DNA from: Clostridium paridis
GTDB taxonomy: Bacteria; Bacillota; Clostridia; Clostridiales; Clostridiaceae
Assembly (NCBI RefSeq): GCF_016765615.1
Contig: NZ_JAESWA010000022.1
Coordinates: 273,542-337,541, forward strand
Length of the DNA stretch: 64,000 nt
Direction of reading: 5' to 3'
Within the stretch, counting starts at the first letter, position 1; each line of letters starts with the position of its first letter. This document shows positions 26,218 through 35,704 of the stretch, in pieces. The notes beneath the pieces were generated by a model. The model had not been told where the DNA came from and searched no databases. It was given only the letters and a program-made list of their open reading frames with translations. The position numbers and the translations under genes are program-made.

Positions 26218-26516
26218 AATAAGCACCTCATCTTTTGTAAATTATATAATTCTATATAATTTATCGTATAAAAATTATTCCTTCTTCATAAGTTTTCAGG
26301 ATTATTTACTCAGATTCTTCATGGAAACTTCTTCTATATTCACTATGTTTAAGCGATAATTATTCTATTTGGTTCTTTAATTACCTGTTGTTAAACCAAG
26401 TAAAAATATCATGATTCAAATTAATATTCAATTTTTGTAATTTTACACTTATATGATATATACTTTAATAAGTGGATTCTCTTATTATTTATAATCCCTA
26501 TTAGGAGGTACTTAGA

Positions 26517-27212
26517 ATGAATGTAGAAAACATTGCTCCATGGGAGTTATTACAAAAGAAAATGACCTGGGAACAGTTAAAATATATACAAAATAAAAAA
26601 ATATTGGATTTTGGAAGTGGAAATGGCATGACAGCTAGCCATTTTGCAATAGACAATGAAGTTATCGCAATTGAACCAAATAAAGAGATACTAAAGGGGC
26701 GATTTAGGGAAAATAATTATACTCAAATAACCGGAGACATGAAGGAGCTTAAACATTTTGAAGATGAATCATTTGATGTAATATTATGCCACAATGTTTT
26801 TGAATACTTAGTTGAAAGAAAAGAGATTATAAGAGAATTTTCGAGAATACTAAAGAGGAACGGCTATCTTTCTATTTTAAAACATAATAGAGCTGGAAGG
26901 GTTATGCAGATGGTAGTGTTGCTGAATAATTTTGGACATGCTAATGAATTACTAGCTGGTGAAAATGGCCATGCACAACAATTTGGTGAAATTAACTACT
27001 ATGATTATTCAGAAATATTTAAATGGTCCGATAAATTTGAACTTGAAAAAATCTTTGGAATAAGAACATTCTGGGACTTGCAACAAAACCAAGAAATTCA
27101 CAAAGATGAGTCATGGCAGAAGCAGATGTTGAAAATAGAATTGAAGGTATGTGAGGTAGAAGAATATAGATCTATATCATCATTCCATCATGTTATATTA
27201 CGGAAAAAGTAA
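26517..27212 (+). CDS. Class I SAM-dependent methyltransferase
   Basis: A 231-residue methyltransferase. Motif I is ILDFGSGNGMTASHFA, motif II ends in VIAIEPNK, and FDVILCHNVFEYL is motif IV. The fold then follows Methyltransf_11. The start has a strong TAGGAGG 9 bases upstream. The substrate is unknown. It is a single gene between the protease and the betaine/carnitine-type operon, both on the other strand. Confidence 0.85.
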   Translation: MNVENIAPWELLQKKMTWEQLKYIQNKKILDFGSGNGMTASHFAIDNEVIAIEPNKEILKGRFRENNYTQITGDMKELKHFEDESFDVILCHNVFEYLVERKEIIREFSRILKRNGYLSILKHNRAGRVMQMVVLLNNFGHANELLAGENGHAQQFGEINYYDYSEIFKWSDKFELEKIFGIRTFWDLQQNQEIHKDESWQKQMLKIELKVCEVEEYRSISSFHHVILRKK

Positions 27213-27271
27213 TGAAGGTTATGATTAGTGTTTAGTACTCTCTCTTCATAAAATATTTATTATAGTAACTC

Positions 27272-27313
27272 AAAAAATCCTCTAAGATGATTACCAACTT
27301 AGGGGATTTTTTT
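27272..27313. terminator. Terminator between convergent methyltransferase and opuC-type genes
   Basis: AAAAAATCCTCTAAG and CTTAGGGGATTTTTTT form a stem with one G-T pair, with A/T runs on both sides. Confidence 0.8.
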
Positions 27314-27316
27314 AAA

Positions 27317-28831
27317 TTACTTTAATAGTCCTTCTTTTTTAAGATACTCCTTTGCAACTTCTTCTGCAGATATCCCATTTACATTAACTTCATAATTCAT
27401 TTCACGCATCTCATCATCTGATATTTTTCCGCCTAATTTATTTAAAGGTTCTTTTAGTTCTGGATATTTTTCAAGTGTTTTATCTAGCATAAGGGGCGCT
27501 CCTTGATATGGGGGAAAAAATTGTTTATCATCCTCAAGTACCTTTAAATTATATTCTGCAAGTTCACTATCTGTAGAATAAGCATCTAACAAATTTATAT
27601 CTCCTGACTTTATAGCTGTATATCTTAATTTGGGTTCCATAGTTTTTATACTTTGAATATTTAAGTTATATAGCTTTTTAATTCCTTTATATCCATCATC
27701 TCTATCTGTGAATTCTAGTGTGAAACCTGCATTAAGTTTATTTTCTATTCCATTTAAATCTGACACTTTATTTAGATTATATTGCTTTGCTAATTCTGGA
27801 GATACCGCAATCGCATAGGTATTGTTATACTTCATAGGTTTTAATAATGACATCTTAAATTTATCCTCCATACCTATACGAGCCTGTTCATATACTTCAT
27901 CAGGATTATGACTTTTTGCATTTTCCTTTATAAAAGTTTCAAGAGCTGTCCCTGTAAACTCTGGATAAATATCAATGTCACCTGATTCAAGTGCATTAAA
28001 AAGGAAACTAGTTTTACCCATCCCGGGCTTTAAATTTACATGTATATTAGTTTCATCTTCAATCATTAACTTATACATATTGATTAATATCTCTGGTTCA
28101 GATCCAAGTTTTCCTGCAATAGTAATTTCTTTATTTTTAGTACCTATGTGCGGGTACACAACCATTGAAACAGTAACTATAAAACCTAGAGTTAACACAA
28201 ACATTGACTTCTTTAGTGATGATTTCTCTAAAAATCTAAGTAATACGTCAAATATAATAGCAAGTAATGCTGCTGGAATTGCTCCAATTAATATTAAACT
28301 ATTATTATTTCTATCAATACCTAGAAGAATTAAGTCACCAAGTCCCCCTGCACCAATTAATGCAGCAAGAGTTGCTGTCCCAATAATAAGTACCATAGAA
28401 GTTCTAATTCCCGCCATTATTACTGGCATTGCAAGTGGAAGCTCCACCTTATATAGTTGCTTTCCTCTATTCATTCCCATTGCTTCAGATGCTTCAATCA
28501 GTATCGGATCAATTTCCTTAATTCCTGTATAGGTGTTTCTTAAAATTGGTAGTATTGCATAAATCACTAACGCAATAACTGCAGGAACTTGTCCGATTCC
28601 TACCAGTGGGATTAATATTCCTAGTAGTGCAAGGGATGGAATTGTTTGAAAAATAGCTGCAATTTGTATAATAGGCTCTGCTATTCTTCTATGACTTGTT
28701 AATATTATACCTAATGGCACTGCAATTATAACTGCTATAAATATTGAGATAAGTGAAATCTGCATATGCTGTAGCAATGCATTTACTAATTCTTCATGTC
28801 TTTCACTTAAGGTAGATATTAGTGTATTCAT
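27317..28831 (-). CDS. Glycine betaine/carnitine/choline importer, permease fused to substrate-binding protein
   Basis: A 504-residue fusion. Residues 1-215 are an OpuCB/ProW-type permease with six helices and the EAA loop EASEAMGMNRGKQLYKVELP. After a further membrane segment (about 210-228) residues 235-504 are an OpuAC-type binding domain (ITIAGKLGSEPEILINMYKL, YPEFTGTALETF). The binding domain would be displayed outside, tethered to the permease. It overlaps the ATPase gene by one base (TAATG). Osmoprotectant uptake is the expected role; the exact substrate is not readable. Confidence 0.92.
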   Translation of the reverse strand: MNTLISTLSERHEELVNALLQHMQISLISIFIAVIIAVPLGIILTSHRRIAEPIIQIAAIFQTIPSLALLGILIPLVGIGQVPAVIALVIYAILPILRNTYTGIKEIDPILIEASEAMGMNRGKQLYKVELPLAMPVIMAGIRTSMVLIIGTATLAALIGAGGLGDLILLGIDRNNNSLILIGAIPAALLAIIFDVLLRFLEKSSLKKSMFVLTLGFIVTVSMVVYPHIGTKNKEITIAGKLGSEPEILINMYKLMIEDETNIHVNLKPGMGKTSFLFNALESGDIDIYPEFTGTALETFIKENAKSHNPDEVYEQARIGMEDKFKMSLLKPMKYNNTYAIAVSPELAKQYNLNKVSDLNGIENKLNAGFTLEFTDRDDGYKGIKKLYNLNIQSIKTMEPKLRYTAIKSGDINLLDAYSTDSELAEYNLKVLEDDKQFFPPYQGAPLMLDKTLEKYPELKEPLNKLGGKISDDEMREMNYEVNVNGISAEEVAKEYLKKEGLLK

Positions 28832-29808
28832 TAAACTTCACCACCTTTATCAAGCTTTGAAGATATAAATTCAATTAAGTGATCTCTTGTTACCATTCCT
28901 ATATTTTCTCCTAAGTGCTCTACCAAAACAGATTTTTCTTCACCAAATAACTTTAATAACTCTTCTATTGATATTGTAGAATCAACTCTAAACATATGGT
29001 CTTTTTGTATACTTGGGCTAAATAACTGTGCTTCAAATAGATCCTTTACTTTATAATTTGAATTTAATAAGGATGTTTTATATACGTTCCCTGATTCAAA
29101 GAAGTTTCTCACGAAATCATTCTTTGGATGTTCAATTATCTCATTAGGTGTATCACATTGAATGATTTCTCCATTATTCATGACACAAATTCTATCACCT
29201 AAAGCTAAAGCCTCTTGCATATCATGTGTTACAAATACAATAGTCTTCTTGATTTTCTTTTGAAGCTTTGCTATATCTTGTTGTAACTTTTGACGACTTA
29301 TAGGATCTAATGCACTAAATGGTTCATCCATTAAAATTATACTTGGATCAGCTGCTAGTGCACGAATGACCCCTACTCTTTGCTGTTCTCCACCTGAAAG
29401 CTCAGAAGGTTTACGATATCGATATTTTTCTGGTTCTAGGGAAACGCTCTCTAAAAGTTCAGTAACTCTATCATGTATCTTTTTCTTATCCCATTTTTTT
29501 AATTCTGGAACTATTGCAATATTTTCTTCAATTGTCATATGAGGAAATAATCCAATCTGTTGAAGTACATAACCTATATTCCATCTAAGTTCATGAATAT
29601 TGTATTCACTAATCTTTTTATTATTTATATAGATTGTCCCATCGCTTAATTCAACTAATCTATTAATCATCTTAAGTGTTGTTGTCTTTCCACATCCACT
29701 TGGTCCTATTAGCACAAAAAATTCACCTTCATTAATGGTTAAATTCAAGGAATTAACGGCTTTATTTCCATTTGGATAACGCTTTGAAACATTATCAAAT
29801 CTAATCAT
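28831..29808 (-). CDS. opuCA: Glycine betaine/carnitine/choline importer, ATP-binding protein
   Basis: A 325-residue ATPase of the OpuCA/ProV class. Walker A is GPSGCGKTT, the Q-loop VLQQIGLFP, the signature LSGGEQQR, Walker B IILMDEPFSALDP and the switch FVTHDMQEAL. The C-terminal 80 residues contain only one weak CBS-like segment (VDSTISIEELLKLFGEE), shorter than the tandem CBS pair of osmosensing OpuA. It is coupled to the downstream permease/binding fusion. The ATG follows AAGGAG. Confidence 0.9.
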   Translation of the reverse strand: MIRFDNVSKRYPNGNKAVNSLNLTINEGEFFVLIGPSGCGKTTTLKMINRLVELSDGTIYINNKKISEYNIHELRWNIGYVLQQIGLFPHMTIEENIAIVPELKKWDKKKIHDRVTELLESVSLEPEKYRYRKPSELSGGEQQRVGVIRALAADPSIILMDEPFSALDPISRQKLQQDIAKLQKKIKKTIVFVTHDMQEALALGDRICVMNNGEIIQCDTPNEIIEHPKNDFVRNFFESGNVYKTSLLNSNYKVKDLFEAQLFSPSIQKDHMFRVDSTISIEELLKLFGEEKSVLVEHLGENIGMVTRDHLIEFISSKLDKGGEV

Positions 29809-29984
29809 ATAATTTTCTCCTTACGCTTTAATATCTAATCCTAATTAATTAATATTAATATATAATAATTCTTATTAGTTAATATTTAATCATACTATTA
29901 ATATTATTGCAAATCTTTTACATATTATATCTTGAGAAACTTGACTACTGTATGTCATATTTTATATAGATATTCTTCCCTAAT

Positions 29985-30030
29985 AAAAAATAGTATCTTG
30001 TGCCACAAATCTTATGGACAAAATACTATT
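29985..30030 (-). terminator. Terminator after the MBL hydrolase gene
   Basis: AAATAGTATTTTGTCCA and TGGCACAAGATACTATT pair with a small bulge, followed on the minus strand by TTTTTTATT. Confidence 0.7.
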
Positions 30031-30055
30031 TAAAATAATCTATTGTTTCTTAATC

Positions 30056-30649
30056 TTAAAGTTCTATTTCTTCCCCAGGTTTTACAATTAATGCACCTGA
30101 TGGTTTAAATTTTTCAGCGATATTGATATCGAATAACTCACCTGGTTTCATATGAATTGGTATATTATGCTTTGATCCTATTATTTCAGCACACTTTTGA
30201 GCTTCATTAACATCCATGTTGTAATAACCATCCATAGGAAGTAATGTATAATCTATTGCTTCCTTCGATAAGTTTGTTGACATATATTCAGTTTCGGAGG
30301 TATCTCCTGCAGCATAAATTTTTAATTCATCGACCTTTATTACATACCCAACACATTCATTTATATTATGATTTTTGTTATAAGCTGGTACAGCCTGAAT
30401 ATTTAAATTATCTATCTGCTCACTTTTATATTGTCCATTTACTAGCATATTTTTAGCTCTTCTTATTTCACAAGAAGTTTTAAGGGTAACTAAATCAATC
30501 TTATTATGATCTCCATGTTCATGTGTAACTAATATGATATCTGCAGGAACGTCGTATCCTTCCCCTGCAAACGGATCTACATAAATAATCTTGCCATCAT
30601 TACTTTCAATACGAAAACTCCCATGTCCTTGATATAACAATTTTGTCAT
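30056..30649 (-). CDS. Metal-dependent hydrolase, UPF0173-like MBL fold
   Basis: A 197-residue small metallo-beta-lactamase-fold protein started at MTKLLYQGHGSFRIE. The metal motif is ILVTHEHGDHNKID, with later ligands in AAGDTSETEYM and IPIHMKPGE. This is the short L-ascorbate-6-phosphate lactonase/UPF0173-like group with unknown substrates. The start has only a modest ribosome binding site (GGATGGTGAT). It is a single-gene unit with its own terminator. Confidence 0.82.
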   Translation of the reverse strand: MTKLLYQGHGSFRIESNDGKIIYVDPFAGEGYDVPADIILVTHEHGDHNKIDLVTLKTSCEIRRAKNMLVNGQYKSEQIDNLNIQAVPAYNKNHNINECVGYVIKVDELKIYAAGDTSETEYMSTNLSKEAIDYTLLPMDGYYNMDVNEAQKCAEIIGSKHNIPIHMKPGELFDINIAEKFKPSGALIVKPGEEIEL

Positions 30650-30754
30650 TACTATCACCATCCAATTAATTAAGTATAGTTACTATCGATTTCTACTACT
30701 ATTTTATACCAAGAAATCATTGCTACATATATATTTTTTGTTAAATATATTTTT

Positions 30755-31444
30755 CTAAGCTTCCTTGCTCATAAAAATCACTGTAGTAATTGCTATAACT
30801 CCTATAGCTATTAGTATTAATAATGGGTTGATTATACTTAAAATATGCAATACAAAACTATCTTTTAAAATCATTTTAATTGCTGTATATATTAGTAATG
30901 CAGCACAAATATAAATAATTATTGGATATTTGCTCATTAATTTTGAAACTATTTCACTCCCTAAAAAAATAATCGGAACACATATAAGTATAGCAAGTAC
31001 TACTAATATCATCTGCTGGCCAGTTATTTCTCCTACATCATTTATGATAACTGATGTTATTGCTAATACATTATCAAGGCTCATACTTATATCAGATATT
31101 ATTATTGATATAAGCGCTTTTGAAAACCCATCAGAACTTTCCTTTGTAATAACAGCCTTTTCGTCATTTGTTTTCATCATATTGACAGTAATATAAATAA
31201 GTATAATTCCACCAATCAGATGTACATGTAGCCATTTAAATTTAAAAATATATCCAATTACACTTATAAAAAATATCCTTAGTAATAGAGCCATGCATAC
31301 GCCTATCATATTTGCTAATTTTGCTTTCTTTGGAGGAAGATTTTTTACTGATAGTGAAATCACTGCTACATTATCACCTGAAAGTACTAAATTGATCAAA
31401 ACTATTTCTACTATTTGAGAAATAAGCTGTGATGTTATGCTCAT
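30755..31444 (-). CDS. TerC-family integral membrane protein (YjbE type)
   Basis: A 229-residue membrane protein with seven hydrophobic helices. The family signature is two acidic motifs within helices, LVLSGDNVAVISL and DISMSLDNVLAIT. TerC homologues have been linked to manganese export and metalation of secreted proteins, which I take as the likely role. No yybP-ykoY-type riboswitch was seen in the 165 bases upstream. The ATG follows AGAGG. Confidence 0.85.
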   Translation of the reverse strand: MSITSQLISQIVEIVLINLVLSGDNVAVISLSVKNLPPKKAKLANMIGVCMALLLRIFFISVIGYIFKFKWLHVHLIGGIILIYITVNMMKTNDEKAVITKESSDGFSKALISIIISDISMSLDNVLAITSVIINDVGEITGQQMILVVLAILICVPIIFLGSEIVSKLMSKYPIIIYICAALLIYTAIKMILKDSFVLHILSIINPLLILIAIGVIAITTVIFMSKEA

Positions 31445-31540
31445 ATTAACCTCTTTAATAAATTAATTACTCTACTAGTATATTTCAAATATTTATACTT
31501 AATATTAATTAAGTCCAAATCAAGTAATTTTTTTCATAAG

Positions 31541-31575
31541 AAAAAAAGGGGGAACCCTCTAACGACTCCCCCTTT
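31541..31575 (-). terminator. Terminator after the F5/8C beta-helix gene
   Basis: AAAGGGGGA and TCCCCCTTT form a stem followed on the minus strand by seven T. It lies 35 bases past the stop. Confidence 0.85.
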
Positions 31576-31609
31576 ACACTTTTAAACTATAACTATTTAT
31601 ATAACATTT

Positions 31610-34456
31610 TTAATAATCAGTTACTGTTTGCCTAGTACTTCCTGCTTTTGCTGCTGCTCCTGTATTATTTACTACATGAGTAATTTCTCCATTACCTGTT
31701 AAATATACAGAACAAGCATGATGCACTTTTACTCCAGAAGTAGTTGGAACTTCAATACCAGTATTGGCTGAAACTACTGCATCCCTAAAGTATGAGTATA
31801 TTCCAGAGCCATAAAGCTGGTGTGTAGTAACGTTATCGGCTACTTTGTATGAGGCATATCCATTTACTGTTCCATTATGACTCATCCAGGAAGCCTGATT
31901 TGGAACATCATAAGGCATTTCGCTTTGATAGAAGTATACTCTTCCACCGTTACCATTCCATAAAGTTTGATATTCATGGAAATGCTCTACAAATAATCCA
32001 TATATGGTAACATCATTACCATTAACTACAACACCATTCTTAGTTGTGTTTATTGTCCAACCTACTCCATCTACACCATGGTCAGCACGCCATACCCAGA
32101 AATTATCTCCAATAACGTTATTGCTGTTTATTTTTAAGCTTACATCAGCTTTACCAACTGCTGCTCCACCAACTCTAAAGAATAAATCGCTAAGTGATGT
32201 TGGATTAGCTGCATGGTTTTGTGTGCTTCCTGTAGGTCCAACTTCTAATAATGTTGGCGAATTATTCTGACCTGCATCAAAAAGTAAACCAGATATATTT
32301 ACTCCATCAACATCTGCCACAGTCATAGCTGCTGTTCCATTATCAGGAATTAACGTTGCAAGACCTAATCCTAGTATTACTGTATTAGGGTTATTAACTT
32401 TAATAGAATCACTTAAATGATATACCCCTGGTGTAAATATTAGATTTTTCCCTTGATTGAGTGCTGCATTAATACTTGCAGCTGTATCTCTATCTGATCT
32501 TGCAATATAGAACTGATCTATCGACATAGATGTTCCTTGACCCATTCCATTAGCCCAGCTAATTCCCTGGGAATTACTCTTTAAAGCTGGTACAAAAACT
32601 GAATACTTTCCATTGCTATCGATTGTTAAGAAAGGTTTTTCTCTAACAACAGGAGTTTGGTTAACCACTGTATTGGGTACTGATGGGAAAGAACTGTCAT
32701 TAGTTGGTGCACCATTATTACCTACAAACACCATGTTCCAATTTCCACCATTCCAAGAACCCATTTGGCTATTTCTAGTTAAGAATTGTTGTTGTGATCC
32801 AGAAGAAATTGTTCCATCTACCTTTGAATCAGATATAAATCCACCACTTGACCAAGCACCATCATAGTTTGTACCATAAGGATCCCATAAAGATAATCCA
32901 CCTTTTATATGAACACGTCTCATTGGTGCTGCTTGTGATACTGCCCAAGTTAATGTTTCTGCTGTGGTTAAGTTATTTGATACATAAGTTGGGCTAACTG
33001 ATAGATTCTCAACTGATCTCCAGAAGTTACAAGTTGCATTACCATTCATCCAATCCGCTTCACAACGTACTGCCCCTGTAATGCTAACATCATCTGGCAT
33101 TTGCCCTAGTCCGTAAACTGTGGTATAGAAGCCTACATTAACATTTGCATTATATGAACCTGGTTTAAATAATAGAGCGTATCTCTCTGAACCAAATTGG
33201 TTACTTTGCATTTGGTTAAATATTGTATCAACTGTACTTTGAATACTCGCACTTGACATAGATGGATCAAATATTTTTACATTAGGTCCAAAGTCTACAT
33301 TACTACTGCTTCCAATTGTAATATAAGAAGTTGCTATATCAGAATCTGTCATACCAGATTTATATGCGATAGCTTTAACTGATGTTGTTTGCGATACAGT
33401 AAAAGCACCTGAATAAATAGTACCATTAGTAGCTGATGGATTAGTTCCATCTGTAGTATATCTAATGGTTGAACCAGAAGTACTATCAGAAATTGTTACA
33501 CTCTGTGCTGAAGTGTAGCTGCCATTTGAAGGTGTTATTGCTGGAGTACTTACTTTATTTGCTACCGAAGCAGTTCCATATACTTCAAATCCCCATAAGG
33601 AATATCCATATTGGGTTGTTCTAGAAGTTCCATACATTCTCACATATCTTCCAGTTACAGAAGCTCCAAAAGTTAGTGTCTCTGTCCCCCCAGTTCCACC
33701 TGTTTTTGTATAAGCATCTACCCAATTAGAGTTGTCATTGGACACTTGAATTTTGTAATCTTTTGCTGCTGCTGTTTCCCAAATTAACTTGGCTCCAGTA
33801 ACAGTATAAGTTGAACCTAAATCTACAGAAATCCATTGTGGATCACTAAAAGCAGACTCCCAACGAGTTCCTGCATTATCACTATCAAATGCTAATGATG
33901 CAGTATTACCGCCTAAAATTGAAGATGCAGTAGCTGTTTTATTTAATGCAATATTTGAACTTTGTGTAACTGCTGTACCATAAACTTCAAAATCCCACAA
34001 GGAATATCCATATTGGGTTGTTCTAGCTGTTCCATACATTCTCACATATCTTCCAGTTACAGAAGCTCCAAAAGTTAGTGTCTCTGTCCCCCCTGTTCCA
34101 CCTGTTTTTGTATAAGCATCTACCCAACTAGAATTGTCATTTGATACTTGTATTTTATAGTCTTTTGCTGCTGCAGTTTCCCAGTTAAGCTTAACTCCAG
34201 TAACATTATAGCTTGTCCCCAAATCCACAGAAATCCATTGAGGATCGCTCCAGTCAGATTCCCATCTAGTATTGGAGTTACCATCGAAAGCCAAAGAAGC
34301 TGTGCTTCCTGCAATATTTGAAGATGAAGTTGCAGTTTTATTTAACGCAATATTAACTGGTTCTGCTTTTGTAATTAATGTAGCACCCATAAATAAACTA
34401 GTAAAAACTGATAGAGATAGAATTGTTGATAAAAGTTTTTTACCCTTCTTGAACAT
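31610..34456 (-). CDS. Secreted carbohydrate-active beta-helix protein with two F5/8C domains
   Basis: A 948-residue secreted protein. A signal peptide (1-31, ending ITKAEP) is followed by two F5/8 type C (discoidin) domains at about 35-160 and 168-295 (NIALNKTATSSS, WISVDLG, GRYVRMYGTARTTQYGYSLW). Next is a chitobiase/HYR-like module at 305-380 (GSTIRYTTDGTNPSATNGT). Residues 390-948 are a long right-handed beta-helix region (FGPNVKIFDPS, RYALLFKPGSYNANVNVGFY, LIFTPGVYHLSDS). Close relatives, from memory, are actinobacterial proteins often mislabelled adenylyl cyclase. A glucanase role (GH55/GH87-like) is likely but not proven. Confidence 0.8.
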   Translation of the reverse strand: MFKKGKKLLSTILSLSVFTSLFMGATLITKAEPVNIALNKTATSSSNIAGSTASLAFDGNSNTRWESDWSDPQWISVDLGTSYNVTGVKLNWETAAAKDYKIQVSNDNSSWVDAYTKTGGTGGTETLTFGASVTGRYVRMYGTARTTQYGYSLWDFEVYGTAVTQSSNIALNKTATASSILGGNTASLAFDSDNAGTRWESAFSDPQWISVDLGSTYTVTGAKLIWETAAAKDYKIQVSNDNSNWVDAYTKTGGTGGTETLTFGASVTGRYVRMYGTSRTTQYGYSLWGFEVYGTASVANKVSTPAITPSNGSYTSAQSVTISDSTSGSTIRYTTDGTNPSATNGTIYSGAFTVSQTTSVKAIAYKSGMTDSDIATSYITIGSSSNVDFGPNVKIFDPSMSSASIQSTVDTIFNQMQSNQFGSERYALLFKPGSYNANVNVGFYTTVYGLGQMPDDVSITGAVRCEADWMNGNATCNFWRSVENLSVSPTYVSNNLTTAETLTWAVSQAAPMRRVHIKGGLSLWDPYGTNYDGAWSSGGFISDSKVDGTISSGSQQQFLTRNSQMGSWNGGNWNMVFVGNNGAPTNDSSFPSVPNTVVNQTPVVREKPFLTIDSNGKYSVFVPALKSNSQGISWANGMGQGTSMSIDQFYIARSDRDTAASINAALNQGKNLIFTPGVYHLSDSIKVNNPNTVILGLGLATLIPDNGTAAMTVADVDGVNISGLLFDAGQNNSPTLLEVGPTGSTQNHAANPTSLSDLFFRVGGAAVGKADVSLKINSNNVIGDNFWVWRADHGVDGVGWTINTTKNGVVVNGNDVTIYGLFVEHFHEYQTLWNGNGGRVYFYQSEMPYDVPNQASWMSHNGTVNGYASYKVADNVTTHQLYGSGIYSYFRDAVVSANTGIEVPTTSGVKVHHACSVYLTGNGEITHVVNNTGAAAKAGSTRQTVTDY
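33560..34340 (-). repeat. 402-bp tandem duplication encoding the two F5/8C domains
   Basis: The coding DNA of the two discoidin domains is near-identical over long tracts. For example, the blocks at 33626-33688 and 34028-34090 differ at almost no base. The period is 402 bp (134 codons), so it is an in-frame, recent or gene-converted duplication. Confidence 0.85.
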
Positions 34457-35078
34457 TTTACTTACCTCCTAAAATCATTTTACCTTTTGAAATATTCAAT
34501 ATTATCCTACATATTTAGTCAATCCTCCCTTCTTTAGAAACTCTTTATTTAGCAGAGAGCTATTACTATGTATTAATACAATTAAATTAAGCTATGACAA
34601 TTAAAGGTAGACTAGTCTCTGTAAACGTTTAACAGAGCCATTCATTAAATAACCTACACAAACAAAATTATATAATTTTACTCTCAATCTGAAATAAAAT
34701 AAGAATTGTAACACTGACTATAAAGTATAACTTTTGCTATTACTAAAATCATACCCATATTCAAAAGAAATGTTTAATAAGAAAATCTTAGAATTTATAG
34801 TTGTGGGGAATTAAGTAAAATCGACTTTAATACAAACATTATTAATTTCAATAATACGGTATATAAATCTATTTTACATATTTAGTATATGCTTATATTT
34901 TATGTCAATTAATTTACGATTTCAATAGAAATTTAATGATTATTCAAATATTTATTTTTTAAATCCACATTATTTACTAAGAATAATCTATTTATGTTGT
35001 TAATCTTTATAATATAATTCATAAAAATGCGCCATACTATAATCGAGAAATTTATGTTATAAGGGAGGAACTTATATA
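34457..35078. other. 622-base divergent intergenic region
   Basis: An AT-rich region between the F5/8C gene (minus) and a lipoprotein gene (plus). Apart from promoters and a cre-like site at 34620-34634, I see no open frame, hairpin-rich leader or RNA gene in it. Confidence 0.4.
34620..34634. promoter_or_regulatory. cre-like (CcpA) site
   Basis: TGTAAACGTTTAACA has the AAACGTTT core of CcpA catabolite-repression sites, with one mismatch to the full consensus. It lies about 165 bases upstream of the F5/8C gene, whose product is probably a polysaccharide-degrading enzyme, so catabolite control is plausible. Confidence 0.4.
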
Positions 35079-35645
35079 ATGAAAACTAAACTATTTTTAT
35101 CATCACTACTTGTAGTATGTACTCTTTTTACTGCATGTGCTAAGAAAAACGATCAAACAACACAACCTGCTGATCCAGCTAAGCAAAACACAGGAAATAC
35201 AGATGCTGGAACCTCTGCTTCAGTTGTAGATAATGCTGATACTTTTGAAAAAGCAATAAGTTCAAAAGGTACATGGATTGTTGCTATAACAAAAGATCTT
35301 ACTGTTAACAAAGATCTTGTAGTTGAAGGTGAATTTAAAAATGGTAAGAAGGATGATAAAGGAAATGATCAAATTCAACGTAAAATAGCACTTTATTCTC
35401 AAGATGAAAATCGTAATATAACTGCAAGATTTACATTAACTGCACCAAAAATGACTTTTAGAAGTCCACAAGGTAGTCTTCAACATGGAACCTTCAAAGG
35501 AGATTTATATGTTGATGTAAAGGGCTTCCAATTAATAGATGCTAAAGTTGATGGAAATGTATACTTTACTTCTGAGGAAAATAAATCAACATTTAAAATG
35601 GATGATAAGAGTTCTATAACTGGTAAACAAGAAGTTAAGAAATAA
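35079..35645 (+). CDS. Lipoprotein of unknown function
   Basis: A 188-residue predicted lipoprotein. The signal peptide ends in the lipobox TLFTAC at residue 20, followed by a low-complexity Thr/Gln/Ala linker (to about 50). The mature domain has repeating strands such as GTWIVAITKDLTVNKDLVVE and GTFKGDLYVDVKGFQLIDAKVDGNVYF. This looks like a small beta-helix or bactofilin-like ladder. I do not recognise a named family. The ATG follows AAGGGAGG and a terminator follows the stop. Confidence 0.8.
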   Translation: MKTKLFLSSLLVVCTLFTACAKKNDQTTQPADPAKQNTGNTDAGTSASVVDNADTFEKAISSKGTWIVAITKDLTVNKDLVVEGEFKNGKKDDKGNDQIQRKIALYSQDENRNITARFTLTAPKMTFRSPQGSLQHGTFKGDLYVDVKGFQLIDAKVDGNVYFTSEENKSTFKMDDKSSITGKQEVKK

Positions 35646-35650
35646 AGAAA

Positions 35651-35695
35651 AAAAACTAACTAACAGAAGCCTTGCCTTCTGTTAGTTAGTTTTTT
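35651..35695. terminator. Bidirectional terminator between convergent genes
   Basis: AAAAACTAACTAACAGAAG and CTTCTGTTAGTTAGTTTTT form a long perfect stem with A and T runs at its ends. Confidence 0.9.
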
Positions 35696-35704
35696 ATGCT
35701 TATC

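Noticed and set aside
31445-31609. Manganese (yybP-ykoY) riboswitch near the TerC-family gene
   Set aside because: The 165 bases contain only a short AT-rich spacer and the terminator of the next gene; no conserved aptamer blocks were seen.
34120-34314. Second minus-strand frame within the F5/8C repeat
   Set aside because: It arises from the repeat in another frame and has no start support.
33560-34340. Insertion sequence or CRISPR-like repeat
   Set aside because: The two long repeats are in-frame protein domain copies; no spacers, terminal inverted repeats or transposase are present.
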